DNA of 64,000 nucleotides from Halobacillus ihumii (GTDB taxonomy: Bacteria; Bacillota; Bacilli; Bacillales; Halobacillaceae), in assembly GCF_902726645.1 (NCBI RefSeq), contig NZ_CACVAO010000001.1, positions 558,001 through 622,000 on the forward strand, in the 5' to 3' direction. The first letter of the stretch is position 1. The number at the start of each line of letters is the position of its first letter. The position numbers and the translations under genes are program-made. This document shows, in pieces, positions 7,900 through 16,937 of the stretch. Below the pieces are notes generated by a model. It made no database searches, had not been told where the DNA came from, and saw only the letters and a program-made list of their open reading frames with translations.

Positions 7900-10800
7900 C
7901 GGCCCCCCCTCCTTCTTTTCTTCAATTTCACTTCTGTTCCCAGCATTTGGCTCACTTCATCAACATGCGCCTGCAGCTGCTGCCTCCCTATTCTAAGATT
8001 AATAGTTAGTGGTCCAGACTTAGATGTCTGTACTTGGGCCGGCGGGCTGTTATCTTGTAGACGATTTGCAATCCGATCCGCTTCACCAGATGAACTAATC
8101 CCACTTGCATAAGCAGGAATGTTATTCAAAGCACTCATGATCCTGTTGGATTCTTCATGTGTGAATACTTGAGTACCTTGTTGCAGATCCGCTACTCCAA
8201 AGTTCAACATGGACCATCGGTTTCCATGCTTCGCAAGCTCATATCCTTCTTCTCCAACAAGAGCAGGACCGCCAGGGTGAGAATTTGTTCCTTCCGCATA
8301 TCGAGGAATCGATAGTACACCATTAGGGTTGGATACACTCAATTGAACCTTTTTAGAAATTGGTTTGCTCAACGTCCAGTCAAGTTCGGAAGCAGAGGGA
8401 TTTACATTTACGTTTACATCCTTACTGATGTCCTGACCCATTTCCGTGTTATAGTCACTTGCTGCATTGACAAGGTTATAAATGTTATCCTTGGCTGTTT
8501 GTAACCTTCCAATTTCCTTTTCAATCTCTGCAACCGCTTCTCGGTGTTCTTCCGTATTACGTCTATTAACAGGAGTCTGTTCGATCAAGGCTTGTTTCTC
8601 AGCTTGTAACTTCCCAATCTTAGTTTCAATTAAAGAAATCGACTTACCCTCTTGAACAACTTGCTGCGCTTTTTCATCTGTAATCCCAGCTGCAATTAAA
8701 TACTGCTCAGATAAACGTTGTTTGGCAATACTTAACTGGCTTAATTGCTTTTGTGTTTTTTCTAGCTCTTTCTGTCGTTCATTGTTTTTCTCAATGTAGA
8801 TACTTAGCTGTTCATATAGGGTTTGTTTACCGCCTTTGAGCATGGTCAGCAATGCTCGCTTATCTTCTAATTCGATTTTGGCTTTTTCCAATGCTTCGCC
8901 TTGCAAAGTACCGTTTTGAGTCGCAACATCAAGTGCTTTAACCTCTGACTCATATTGCTTAATCTTGGACTGTGCGGTTTGCTTATTGTAATTTACGAGT
9001 AGTTTTTGAATTTCTGCTTCAAGGGACATTGAACGGTTTAATGCAGCTCGATCGTCTTTAATCTTTTGGATCAATTCAGACTGCTGACTAAGAGCCTTAT
9101 AGAACTGCTCCTCTAATTCGCGAGTGGCCATGATCCGAGTTTGCTTGTTATATTCTTTCATTTTTTCTGTGGTGCCTGCAATCTCGTTCCCTTGATCTGT
9201 AATTTTGTTTGTGGCATGTGGCATCGTTTCAGTCAATGTTTCATTCTGACTAACCATTTTGGATAATTCCTCATTGGTAAGACCAGACTTATTTTGGAGT
9301 TTATCCATTTCTGATCGAATCGCTTTAATTACTTCAGGATCTGTCGCATCTTGAAGAGCGTGGTGAAGATCAATATAACGAGCAAACTCATCACTGGTAA
9401 GCTTAGATTTGTTTCTCAATTTATCAAATTCATCAATAAGCTGTCCGGTTTTCTTGTACTGCTCCTGGAGAGCATCTGCTGTTTCGTAGGATACTTCTTG
9501 GCTTTCTTCCATAGCACCCCTCAGCCCTACAAAAGCACCAACAAGTAAACTTAATCCTGTAATCGTTAAGCCTATTGGGTTTCCACTTAATAGCATTAAT
9601 CCTCGTCCAACTTTAACAAGAGTCGCGGCCAAGAACCCAAATCCACCTGCAGCACCAACAGCTTTTAGTCCTGCTGCAACCATATCCGGGTTTAAGTCCC
9701 TGATCCATTCCGTTAATTCTTTAACTACTTCCGTAAGGTCGCCCATCGAGTCTTCAGCTATGCCAATACCAAGAGTCGCAAGAGTTGATTTAAGTTCCTC
9801 AAGTTTCCCTATAAATGTATCCATTCGAACAGCTGCAACTTCAGCCGCGGTTGTCTTACTCATCTCTTCATTCATTTCATTGATGCCTTCAGCGCCCTCT
9901 TTATATAGGATCGTAGCCGCACGCATAGCATCAGTACCAAACATCGTTTCTAAAGCTTGCTGACGTTGCATATCAGTTAAATCACCAAGTTGGGTCTGTA
10001 ACAGCTCGGATATTTCTGCCATAGACTTAATTTCACCGTTAGCATCGTAAAAGGCTGACTGATACACTCCTACTTCATCTAATAAACCCTCAAATGCTTT
10101 TGTAGCTTCTTCCGTTCCCCTTTGAGCTCCGCTTGTAGCCTCAACATATTCGTATAAAGCATCATAAATATCAGTCCAAGAGTTACTAGCCGGTTTAATA
10201 CCTTCTTCCTCTAATACTTGGAGAGCTTCTGTCGTATCTCTTGTAAGTAATCCAAACTTAGCAAAGGCATCTTTGGCCTTATCTGTCGTCGGTGCAAGTC
10301 TTTGAAACATGACTTTAAGGGATGTACCTGCGTCACTACCTTTAAGTCCATTTTGCGCCAATAGCGCTAACGCTGTAGACGTATCTTCAAATGAAAGTCC
10401 AGCACCTGCAGCAACAGCTGAAGCTTGAGCTAAACCAATTCGCATTTCATGTACATCTGTCGCTGAAGCATTCGCCGCCCCTGCTAAAATATCGGCAGCA
10501 TCTGCTACACTCAATCCATCTTCTTCAAAAGCATTCAAAGCTGTCGAGGCGACTTCAGCTGCTTCAGCAAGTTGCAATTCACCTGCTGTCGCCAGATCTA
10601 GTGCTCCCTTTAGTGCCCCGCCAAGAACTTGTTCAAGAGGAATACCCGCTTTGATTAATTCTTGAGCACCTTCTAGCACTTGTTTACCGCTATACCTGGT
10701 CTGCTCTCCAAGTTCCTTTGCAAGATCAGCGAGCTGGCTCATTTCCTCCCCGGTGGCTCCACTTACAGCCTTAACATCAGCAAGAGCTTGTTCAAACGTC

Positions 10801-11342
10801 GCTGCTGAATAAATAGCTGCTCCAAATCCAATGCCACTCGCGATAAGTGCACCGCCCATGACCTGCTGAAGACCTTCCAACTCTCTTTTACTGTTCTTTA
10901 TATCTTCACTTAAATTGTCAAAGGTACGTCCCCACAAGCCTCTATTAGTCGTTAACAATCCGTTCTGCTCTCTCAGTTCTCCATTTACATCGTTGATTTG
11001 CTGTTCCGTACCAATCATTTCACGCTTGGCCCGCTCTAACCGAACTGCTAAGTTCTGAGCAGTTTTAGAATGAGCACCTGCACTTTGCACAGCCTCTTTA
11101 TGAGCCTTATCTAGAAGTTCAACACTGGTCTTTTGGAGTCTCAGCTGATTGGATAGAATTCTCGATTTATTTTCAAGGTTTTCTGTGGACTCTCCAAACT
11201 GTCTAGTTCTTAGCTGGGCTGTTTTCATTTCTTCCTTCATCAATTTAAGTCCACGATTAATCTTCCCTGCGCCATTTTGAAACTTGGTACCATCCAAAGT
11301 GACCTGGGCAACAAGATCAGCGATGACATCACGATCCGCCAT
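7896..11342 (-). CDS. Tail tape-measure protein
   Basis: At 1148 aa this is the longest tail gene. The N-terminal third contains the TP901-type tape-measure core (EQALADVKAVSGATGEEMSQLADLA region), followed by a hydrophobic helical segment around residues 560-600 (GAAGGFGFLAATLVKVGRGL) and long helical coiled coils rich in Gln, Lys and Glu. The C-terminus has the PGGPALVGEEGYEL motif common to these proteins. It sets tail length and is ejected into the host membrane. Position after the G/GT chaperone and before Dit is canonical. Confidence 0.92.
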   Translation of the reverse strand: MADRDVIADLVAQVTLDGTKFQNGAGKINRGLKLMKEEMKTAQLRTRQFGESTENLENKSRILSNQLRLQKTSVELLDKAHKEAVQSAGAHSKTAQNLAVRLERAKREMIGTEQQINDVNGELREQNGLLTTNRGLWGRTFDNLSEDIKNSKRELEGLQQVMGGALIASGIGFGAAIYSAATFEQALADVKAVSGATGEEMSQLADLAKELGEQTRYSGKQVLEGAQELIKAGIPLEQVLGGALKGALDLATAGELQLAEAAEVASTALNAFEEDGLSVADAADILAGAANASATDVHEMRIGLAQASAVAAGAGLSFEDTSTALALLAQNGLKGSDAGTSLKVMFQRLAPTTDKAKDAFAKFGLLTRDTTEALQVLEEEGIKPASNSWTDIYDALYEYVEATSGAQRGTEEATKAFEGLLDEVGVYQSAFYDANGEIKSMAEISELLQTQLGDLTDMQRQQALETMFGTDAMRAATILYKEGAEGINEMNEEMSKTTAAEVAAVRMDTFIGKLEELKSTLATLGIGIAEDSMGDLTEVVKELTEWIRDLNPDMVAAGLKAVGAAGGFGFLAATLVKVGRGLMLLSGNPIGLTITGLSLLVGAFVGLRGAMEESQEVSYETADALQEQYKKTGQLIDEFDKLRNKSKLTSDEFARYIDLHHALQDATDPEVIKAIRSEMDKLQNKSGLTNEELSKMVSQNETLTETMPHATNKITDQGNEIAGTTEKMKEYNKQTRIMATRELEEQFYKALSQQSELIQKIKDDRAALNRSMSLEAEIQKLLVNYNKQTAQSKIKQYESEVKALDVATQNGTLQGEALEKAKIELEDKRALLTMLKGGKQTLYEQLSIYIEKNNERQKELEKTQKQLSQLSIAKQRLSEQYLIAAGITDEKAQQVVQEGKSISLIETKIGKLQAEKQALIEQTPVNRRNTEEHREAVAEIEKEIGRLQTAKDNIYNLVNAASDYNTEMGQDISKDVNVNVNPSASELDWTLSKPISKKVQLSVSNPNGVLSIPRYAEGTNSHPGGPALVGEEGYELAKHGNRWSMLNFGVADLQQGTQVFTHEESNRIMSALNNIPAYASGISSSGEADRIANRLQDNSPPAQVQTSKSGPLTINLRIGRQQLQAHVDEVSQMLGTEVKLKKRRRGGR

Positions 11343-11360
11343 GTTCTCACCTGCCTTTCA

Positions 11361-11923
11361 CTAAACGTTCCTCATCTTATCAAGAGCTTCTCGTTGCTTC
11401 TGTAGTTCACGTTCTTTTTCAATACGTTTATTTTTTCGCTCATGCATACGAAAATAAGCATGTAAACGCCTCATGCTAAGTTTCCAAAATTCATCTTCGC
11501 TTTTTCCTGCCTGCTCTGTAATAAACCAAAAGTATCGCTCCCAGTCATGACGCTGATCTACTTTTTTTTAACGCTTCCTTCTGGCTGATCATCATCAGGA
11601 TCTTTACTTGGCACGTCATCTTTTAATCCTCCTGAAATAATTTCAGCAGCATAGTTGAATCCGCCACTGTTTAGCATACTGCCTACTTGTTTCACTGTTA
11701 GATGCTCATCCTCATGCACCAGACAAGCCCACAAGAAAGCTCTTATGGCGTAAGGTCGCTGTTTAAAGAAGTCCTCTAAAATGTGATTAAATGATTTATC
11801 GTCATAAAGCATATCTAATTCCGAATAAGCATTTAGATCAAGAATAAAAGTTCGCTCTTTGTCCAGCATGATCGGTATTTCCTTGGGTTTGTGTTGCATG
11901 TCTCGCTTTAATCCACTATCCAA
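11361..11923 (-). CDS. Tail assembly chaperone gpGT (frameshift product)
   Basis: The G frame ends at a run of eight A followed by G and TAG (11558-11569 on the minus strand). A -1 slip on A AAA AAA bypasses the stop and continues in a second frame to TAG at 11361. The T extension adds about 66 residues and is strongly helical and charged (KNKRIEKERELQKQREALDK), typical of gpT domains that contact the tape measure. This arrangement between tail tube and tape measure is conserved in lambda-like tails. The slip was worked out by hand and not tested. Confidence 0.8.
11558..11923 (-). CDS. Tail assembly chaperone gpG
   Basis: A 121-aa acidic protein with a C-terminal KKK encoded by the slippery A run. 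It starts at TTG, eight bases after GGGAGG; no better start is available. gpG-type chaperones coat the tape measure during tail assembly. It is the unshifted product of the G/GT pair and should be the more abundant form. Confidence 0.8.
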   Translation of the reverse strand: MDSGLKRDMQHKPKEIPIMLDKERTFILDLNAYSELDMLYDDKSFNHILEDFFKQRPYAIRAFLWACLVHEDEHLTVKQVGSMLNSGGFNYAAEIISGGLKDDVPSKDPDDDQPEGSVKKK

Positions 11924-11951
11924 TGAAATATCCTCCCTTCGTTTTTTATGT

Positions 11952-11979
11952 AAAAAAGAGCAGCCATACGGCCGCTCTT
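11952..11979 (-). terminator. Intrinsic terminator right after tail tube gene
   Basis: Minus-strand stem AGAGCGGCC/GGCTGCTCT with a G-U pair and a TTTTTT tail overlaps the end of the major tail protein gene. Downstream tail genes are in the same direction, so it probably acts as a partial terminator that leaves tail tube mRNA most abundant. Confidence 0.8.
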
Positions 11980-12847
11980 ACGCTGTTGTAAAGTTAGTAA
12001 TTTCATTGCTAGCCAAGTTATTGCCAGCAAGGTCACGAATGTTTTTAGATGCCACAGCTGTAAAGTCCGTAGCAGAAGTTAAAGCAGATGTTGGTGTGAA
12101 AGTAACAGTCGTTTCGTCTGTACTCTGTGTTAGTTCTCCATCTACCAGCGCTCCTGAGGAATCCATAAGATAGAAGTTTCCATCATGAACGTCTGCACCT
12201 TTAATGGCTTCATCAAATGTCCAAACGATATTAGAAGATGTCACGACTGCTGTATCTCCATCAGCCGGAGATACAGTAACCGTTGGTGGAGTTGTATCTG
12301 GATTAGGTTTATATACTTCATTAAACCAAGTATCAGCAGAAACAAAACCATCATTAGCTTCGTTACCTACAAACTTCCATTCTTCATCAAATTTACGTGG
12401 AATAAATTCACCAACAATGGAAGGCGAACCAAACTCAATAGAGTCTGTTGCTGTATTATTTGTACGGGAAGGCTCCTGGAACTTGCCTTTAAGTAACCAC
12501 CAAAATTCACTAGTTCCGTCATCCATGGTTACTTCATAACCAAAAGCGCCGTATGGTGCGTTTCCTTTTGACTTAAGAACGCCATCCGGGCCAAGCTCTC
12601 TTCCCAATAAAACAGCTTCTTGTTTTGCTGGAAGATTTGTTGTATTAATTGTTACTCCTGCATAATTAAACTTACTTGCAGAAGCTACAACGTGGTTATC
12701 CCCAAAGTGCCTTCCTGTGGCAATGTTCGGCTCCAATTGAGCTGTAACCGCTTCAGATATTTTAATCGGTGTTTCATACACCGTACCTGTTTCATCATCA
12801 GAAACCAGTGGTGCGAAGTGGAAGTTTTTTAAACCTGTAGCATACAT
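11978..12847 (-). CDS. Major tail tube protein with C-terminal Ig-like domain
   Basis: A 289-aa protein. Residues 1-185 are the tail tube domain (ATGLKNFHFAPL start, then beta-rich strands with SIEFGSPSIVGEFIPRK). From PDTTPPTVTVSPADGD onwards is a bacterial Ig-like domain of the SbsA/Big_5 type ending NNLASNEITNFTTA. Such appended Ig domains decorate the outside of siphovirus tails and are thought to help weak adhesion to cell surfaces. Confidence 0.85.
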   Translation of the reverse strand: MYATGLKNFHFAPLVSDDETGTVYETPIKISEAVTAQLEPNIATGRHFGDNHVVASASKFNYAGVTINTTNLPAKQEAVLLGRELGPDGVLKSKGNAPYGAFGYEVTMDDGTSEFWWLLKGKFQEPSRTNNTATDSIEFGSPSIVGEFIPRKFDEEWKFVGNEANDGFVSADTWFNEVYKPNPDTTPPTVTVSPADGDTAVVTSSNIVWTFDEAIKGADVHDGNFYLMDSSGALVDGELTQSTDETTVTFTPTSALTSATDFTAVASKNIRDLAGNNLASNEITNFTTA

Positions 12848-12849
12848 AA

Positions 12850-13242
12850 TTAGTTAACCCCTTTCGGTTTTGTTTTCTTTGTTTGAAATCGCATGGGAAT
12901 GTGAATATATACTTGCCCTTCATCCGCCATTTCAGAATTATAGGTACAAGAAAAGCCCAGCCCCTTCATCGTCTGAATTGTTTGTTCCGACAATGAAGAA
13001 GTTGAGCCGGTCTTAGTGAAAATCGAAATATGAACTTGAATATTCTCAGCCAGTGGATTGTTATCACCATAATGAGTGTCAGTTTGATTTAAGATGGAAT
13101 AGATCAAGTAGGTATCAAAGTCCTGATTAGCTGGTGCCTTTACACCGAAAATGGCGGCATAGCCTCTATATTCATCAAGTTGAGCCGCCAAATTTTCGTT
13201 TTGTTCTAAAGCCAGAAGAATATCATCTCTCATGTTAATCAT
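12850..13242 (-). CDS. Tail completion/terminator protein
   Basis: A 130-aa protein between an HK97 gp10-like protein and the tail tube gene, the standard place for the tail terminator (DUF3168/gp17-like). The visible pattern of a helical N-terminus with later beta strands (LAENIQVHISIFTKTG, GQVYIHIPMRFQT) fits. Its start overlaps the previous gene by 4 bp. Confidence 0.7.
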   Translation of the reverse strand: MINMRDDILLALEQNENLAAQLDEYRGYAAIFGVKAPANQDFDTYLIYSILNQTDTHYGDNNPLAENIQVHISIFTKTGSTSSLSEQTIQTMKGLGFSCTYNSEMADEGQVYIHIPMRFQTKKTKPKGVN

Positions 13243-13613
13243 AAGCTCATGATCCTTCTCATGCCTTCAGTTAATGTCAAAGCCACACCATCTTTTGATT
13301 CAGCAATCCCGATAGTCATTGGCATTTGAGCAGACATTTTTACTGTGCCAAACTCAAGGAATTTCAATTTAAACCCTAGCCCTTTCCTTGCCCCTACTTC
13401 TACATAACGTTCTCCAAAATTGTTGGTTTTCGTCCGACTCACAATAATGTGATCTTGAAGGTGCTGATAGGTTGCGCTATTGGTTTTGGATCGATGGATA
13501 TTATCAGCGATAGCATCAGCTAAAACTTCACCAGCTGTACGAAGCACTTTACCTTCCTGGCTTCTCCCTTTCTTACCAAGCTGATCGATACGATTACGCA
13601 TGGAGATATTCAT
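13239..13613 (-). CDS. HK97 gp10-like neck protein
   Basis: About 124 aa if started at the ATG that lies five bases after GGGAG, rather than an upstream GTG. It has the family pattern: helical N-terminus (AGEVLADAIADNIHRS), then YVEVGARKG and a C-terminal FLEFGTVKMSAQMP segment. Such proteins help join heads to tails. Confidence 0.75.
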   Translation of the reverse strand: MNISMRNRIDQLGKKGRSQEGKVLRTAGEVLADAIADNIHRSKTNSATYQHLQDHIIVSRTKTNNFGERYVEVGARKGLGFKLKFLEFGTVKMSAQMPMTIGIAESKDGVALTLTEGMRRIMSL

Positions 13614-13614
13614 A

Positions 13615-13971
13615 TCAGCTCCCACTATCCATCACCGCCTCTGTGATCACTTCTAATTCACGATTCATGCCTTCCATGTCGAGTATCCCTTTAATCTCGT
13701 AAACTTGTTTGATGGATTTATCAGGGTTTTTCTTAACAATTCTCATAGATTCATTCAATTCATCGTCATAACGCATTTTCCAATTCACTGTATGGATTGC
13801 ATTAACCGCCTTAGCGTCAAAATACTCCTCAGCCTTCATCGGGACTTTATCAGCGAACTTCTTTTTAAAATCAATCCATGTATCAACCCATCGACCATCA
13901 GGATTACGAGTTGATTCCTTATTCTGAACATAAACCACATGACGATATTTGCCTGGTCTGATGGGCCGCAT
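13615..13971 (-). CDS. Head closure/head-tail adaptor protein
   Basis: Starting at the ATG that overlaps the previous stop (TAATG) gives 118 aa. It has the RPGKYRHVVYVQN opening and WKMRYDDELNESMRI core of the SPP1 gp16/Phage head-tail joining family, which seals the connector after DNA packaging. Confidence 0.75.
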   Translation of the reverse strand: MRPIRPGKYRHVVYVQNKESTRNPDGRWVDTWIDFKKKFADKVPMKAEEYFDAKAVNAIHTVNWKMRYDDELNESMRIVKKNPDKSIKQVYEIKGILDMEGMNRELEVITEAVMDSGS

Positions 13972-14510
13972 TAAAACCACCCCTTATAAGGGTAAAGCAG
14001 AGACTCAATAGAAAAAGGTATTTTAACAACCGATGTACCGACGATAACCGCTTCCCTATTTTCATAGAAATGGGAGACTAATAGGTGGATAGCTTGCCCA
14101 ATGTCTTCTGGTAATGTTTCATATCCTGCTGTGTACTGAACTTTAAAAGCGTCAATAGGATATAATTCTACATCCGGCCATTCCACCAATAAGATTGCCG
14201 GTTCAGATTCGCTCACATAAAAATCTGTGACCTCTATAACGTTACCTTTTCTATCTTTCACACTCACTTTATCTATGGTTTGTAAGGGTGGATTAGGAAT
14301 TTTAATCCGTTCTTTGCGCTCATCTAATATTAATTCATACGTTTTAACAGCCAAGGAACGACGAGTGAACTTTTCAGCGCTTCTTCTTGCAGCTGCAATG
14401 ATCCGTTTCACCGTGTCATCCTCTTGCCCTTGATCTAGATGTAAATACTCTTGAGCATCAGCAACAGTAAGTGGTTCAGCCGTTGGCTCGGTGATCACTT
14501 TTACATGCAT
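13971..14510 (-). CDS. Head-tail connector protein (gp6-like)
   Basis: 179 aa with the LTVADAQEYLHLDQ opening, the helical AARRSAEKFTRRSL region and the QYTAGYETLPEDIGQAIHLLV segment characteristic of the gp6/gp15 adaptor family. It docks under the portal. It is separated from the next upstream gene by 33 bp. Confidence 0.85.
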   Translation of the reverse strand: MHVKVITEPTAEPLTVADAQEYLHLDQGQEDDTVKRIIAAARRSAEKFTRRSLAVKTYELILDERKERIKIPNPPLQTIDKVSVKDRKGNVIEVTDFYVSESEPAILLVEWPDVELYPIDAFKVQYTAGYETLPEDIGQAIHLLVSHFYENREAVIVGTSVVKIPFSIESLLYPYKGWF

Positions 14511-14543
14511 TATTCACCCTCCTGTCTAATAAAGGGAAAGATT

Positions 14544-14924
14544 TTACTCTTTGCCTTCTTCATTGTTGGGTGATTCTTCATTTTCTTTTAGCTGTTGCTC
14601 AATTTCTTCTTTCACACCTTTACGGTCCTTATCTGACTTTTCTTGCTCGAGAAGATCTTCCAACTCGGTTTTACTTAGTCCTTCTAAAGATTGAACAACT
14701 TCTTCCACTGTTCCTTCAAGAATGTTAGTTTTATCATCATTATCGTCAGGATTTTCCCCATTATTAGGTTGAGGTTCATAAGGGACATTAGGTTCAAGAT
14801 CAGTTTTTTCAGCTATTCCTGCTGCAACCCAAGCAGCCCCGATCTCATCTGAAACGTCAAGGACATCTCCAATATTCTTAACACTATATTCTGATGCCAT
14901 CGATACTCGCATTTTGATTTTCAT
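14544..14924 (-). CDS. Acidic phage protein between capsid and connector genes
   Basis: A 126-aa protein with a basic beta-like N-terminus (residues 1-45) and a very acidic Asn/Glu-rich remainder that is predicted to be disordered. The C-terminus contains a SAP-like or Rho-N-like stretch (LEGLSKTELEDLLEQEKSDK). Position suggests a head accessory or capsid-associated protein. No firm family. Confidence 0.6.
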   Translation of the reverse strand: MKIKMRVSMASEYSVKNIGDVLDVSDEIGAAWVAAGIAEKTDLEPNVPYEPQPNNGENPDDNDDKTNILEGTVEEVVQSLEGLSKTELEDLLEQEKSDKDRKGVKEEIEQQLKENEESPNNEEGKE

Positions 14925-14942
14925 TCACTTTCCTCCTTTTAT

Positions 14943-14972
14943 AAAAAGAAAGAGAGGCGTTTAAGCCCCTCT
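14943..14972 (-). terminator. Intrinsic terminator after major capsid gene
   Basis: Minus-strand stem AGAGGGGC/GCCTCTCT (one G-U pair), loop TTAAAC, followed by TTCTTTTT. It lies 4 bp past the capsid stop and before more same-strand structural genes, so it should be partial and would boost capsid mRNA relative to downstream genes. Confidence 0.75.
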
Positions 14973-14976
14973 ATTA

Positions 14977-16203
14977 TTATGCGCTGGCATTCTGCAATAC
15001 TTTAACCGCTTCAGGTAAGATCAACTTGCCATCCACTCGTTCAAACATACGGAAACCAACTTGACCTGTTGCTGCATACAACTCATTTAGACGTTGCATA
15101 ACACGTCCTTGACGATCTGCAATCCAGTAGTAAGAATAGTCACCGAAAGCCAATGGTTTGGCACCAGCTCCAAGAGCAGGAACATCATCACCTACATAAA
15201 TAGGTCGGCTTAGCACTCGATCCGGTTCACCAGCTTGTAGTCCTGGTTGCCAGATATATTGTCCGTCGCTATCTTTCAGCTTGCGAACAGCTTTGACCGT
15301 ACCGTCATTTGCCAAGAAAGAAGCATTACGACGATATGGACGCTTTAGGCTGTGATAAAGGTCAATGAAATCATCTGCAATGAGGGATGCAACCTGACCT
15401 GTGGCTGTTGTGTGACCAACTTGTGCTGATTGAATAACACCAGTTGGCTTTCCTACCCCGTCACCATTAATAAACGCTGCCTCTTCTAAGTTTCCGAATC
15501 GTTTAGAAAAGGAATTTAAGGCATAGTTATCAATATTAAATGCAGAATCATTTAATAGTTCCTCTGAAACCTTCATGATGGTACCCGCTTTATGAGCACT
15601 TAAGACCTTTTGAGAGAACGTTGCGTCACTTTCGGTGTATTGCTCTTTTTCACCCATCCAATTTGCTGTACCATAATCGGACTCAACAGGAATCTCACGG
15701 GAACCGCTCGAAGTAGTAATAACAGTAGCCAGTTGACGCATGATGTTTTGTTCTTCTAAACCCTGAATGAGTTTACGTTCGAACTCATCTGGCACAAGAT
15801 AACCACCGTTTGCATCCGTACCAACAGCTAGGTTTCGAATTTGTGGATCCATAAGTAGAGAGACATCCTCATGGTTAAGTGCTTCTTTTCCATTACGGAA
15901 CACTTTCCAGAAAGCATTGCGATATTCTTCTGCAGAACGACCTTGTTTTTGATCCATGTTTTGGTTCTGTGGTTCAGGACGGTGCGCTTGATGTACTGGC
16001 TGATCTAAATCATTTTCCAGACTAGTAAGTTTTTCTTCCCGATCAATAGAAGCTTTTAAGTTATCTACTTCATTCATGATGCGGTCATACTGCTGCTGAT
16101 CTTCAGCATTAAAATCACGCTTTTCTTCTTCCGCTCGGTTTACCAAGTCTCGTGCTTGATTTACTAGCCTTGCTCGTTTTTCACGCATTTCGATAATTGT
16201 CAT
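14977..16203 (-). CDS. Major capsid protein, HK97 fold
   Basis: A 408-aa protein with an N-terminal delta-domain coiled coil (residues 1-75) acting as scaffold, then the mature HK97 fold from about NLAVGTDANGGYLVPDEF, with the conserved SREIPVESDYGTANWMGE and GYVGDDVPALGAGAKPLAFGD regions. The upstream ClpP-like protease should remove the delta domain. Confidence 0.93.
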   Translation of the reverse strand: MTIIEMREKRARLVNQARDLVNRAEEEKRDFNAEDQQQYDRIMNEVDNLKASIDREEKLTSLENDLDQPVHQAHRPEPQNQNMDQKQGRSAEEYRNAFWKVFRNGKEALNHEDVSLLMDPQIRNLAVGTDANGGYLVPDEFERKLIQGLEEQNIMRQLATVITTSSGSREIPVESDYGTANWMGEKEQYTESDATFSQKVLSAHKAGTIMKVSEELLNDSAFNIDNYALNSFSKRFGNLEEAAFINGDGVGKPTGVIQSAQVGHTTATGQVASLIADDFIDLYHSLKRPYRRNASFLANDGTVKAVRKLKDSDGQYIWQPGLQAGEPDRVLSRPIYVGDDVPALGAGAKPLAFGDYSYYWIADRQGRVMQRLNELYAATGQVGFRMFERVDGKLILPEAVKVLQNASA

Positions 16204-16205
16204 AA

Positions 16206-16937
16206 CTATATGACCTCCTTGTTTAATAGCTCCAGTTTTTTCTTGCGTAAATTGTGCATATAAAAATCTTCTTCCGATTCACCATCGTCGTTAGAGGATT
16301 GAGTAACTTGATTATTTGGTTTTGGATCTTTTAAAACTTCATTCCGTAATTTATCGATGACCTGTTGAGGCAATAAACCGGAATGGTCAACACTTGCTAC
16401 AAATTGATAATCTTGTTCAAACATAATCTCATCAATTAACTTGTATTCCATAGCTTGTTGAGGAGTAAGCCACGTCTCTTTGTCCATCATATCCAAGAGA
16501 TCTGTTTCATTCATTCCGCTTTTAGCCATATAAGAGTTAGCAACTGTTTTATTAACATTTTTCAGTATTCCGGCTGTGTGTTCCATATCTCGGTAATCGC
16601 CACCCGCCATCGTAGCAGCATTATGGATCATAATTTGAGCTGTGGGTGACATCATTAAATTATTGACAGCCATTGCAATGACAGATGCAGCACTTCCCGC
16701 TAAACCAACGATTTTCCCTGTGGTGTTACCTGAATAATCCTTCAAGGCGGTATAGATCTCGGAACCATCAAACACCGATCCACCACCACTGTTGATATGC
16801 ACTTCAACATCTTCACCATTCGCATCCTCCAATGCTGATTGGATTTTTTTTGGACTTGTAGCCTCCATATCTAGCCAGTCATAAATCCATTGGTGATTAC
16901 TTGGGATAATAGGACCCTTCACATTGATTTTTTTCAT
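16206..16937 (-). CDS. Prohead maturation protease, ClpP-like
   Basis: 243 aa with the ClpP-type core: INSGGGSVFDG, nucleophile Ser in GLAGSAASVIAM, His in MIHNAATMAGG and a later Asp. It degrades the capsid delta domain during prohead maturation. The C-terminal 40 residues are polar and probably target it to the prohead. It overlaps the portal stop by 4 bp. Confidence 0.92.
   Translation of the reverse strand: MKKINVKGPIIPSNHQWIYDWLDMEATSPKKIQSALEDANGEDVEVHINSGGGSVFDGSEIYTALKDYSGNTTGKIVGLAGSAASVIAMAVNNLMMSPTAQIMIHNAATMAGGDYRDMEHTAGILKNVNKTVANSYMAKSGMNETDLLDMMDKETWLTPQQAMEYKLIDEIMFEQDYQFVASVDHSGLLPQQVIDKLRNEVLKDPKPNNQVTQSSNDDGESEEDFYMHNLRKKKLELLNKEVI

Noticed and set aside
10391..10654. 87-aa plus-strand ORF inside the tape measure
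   Set aside because: Low-complexity His/Leu/Gln shadow of the tape-measure frame, no ribosome binding site.
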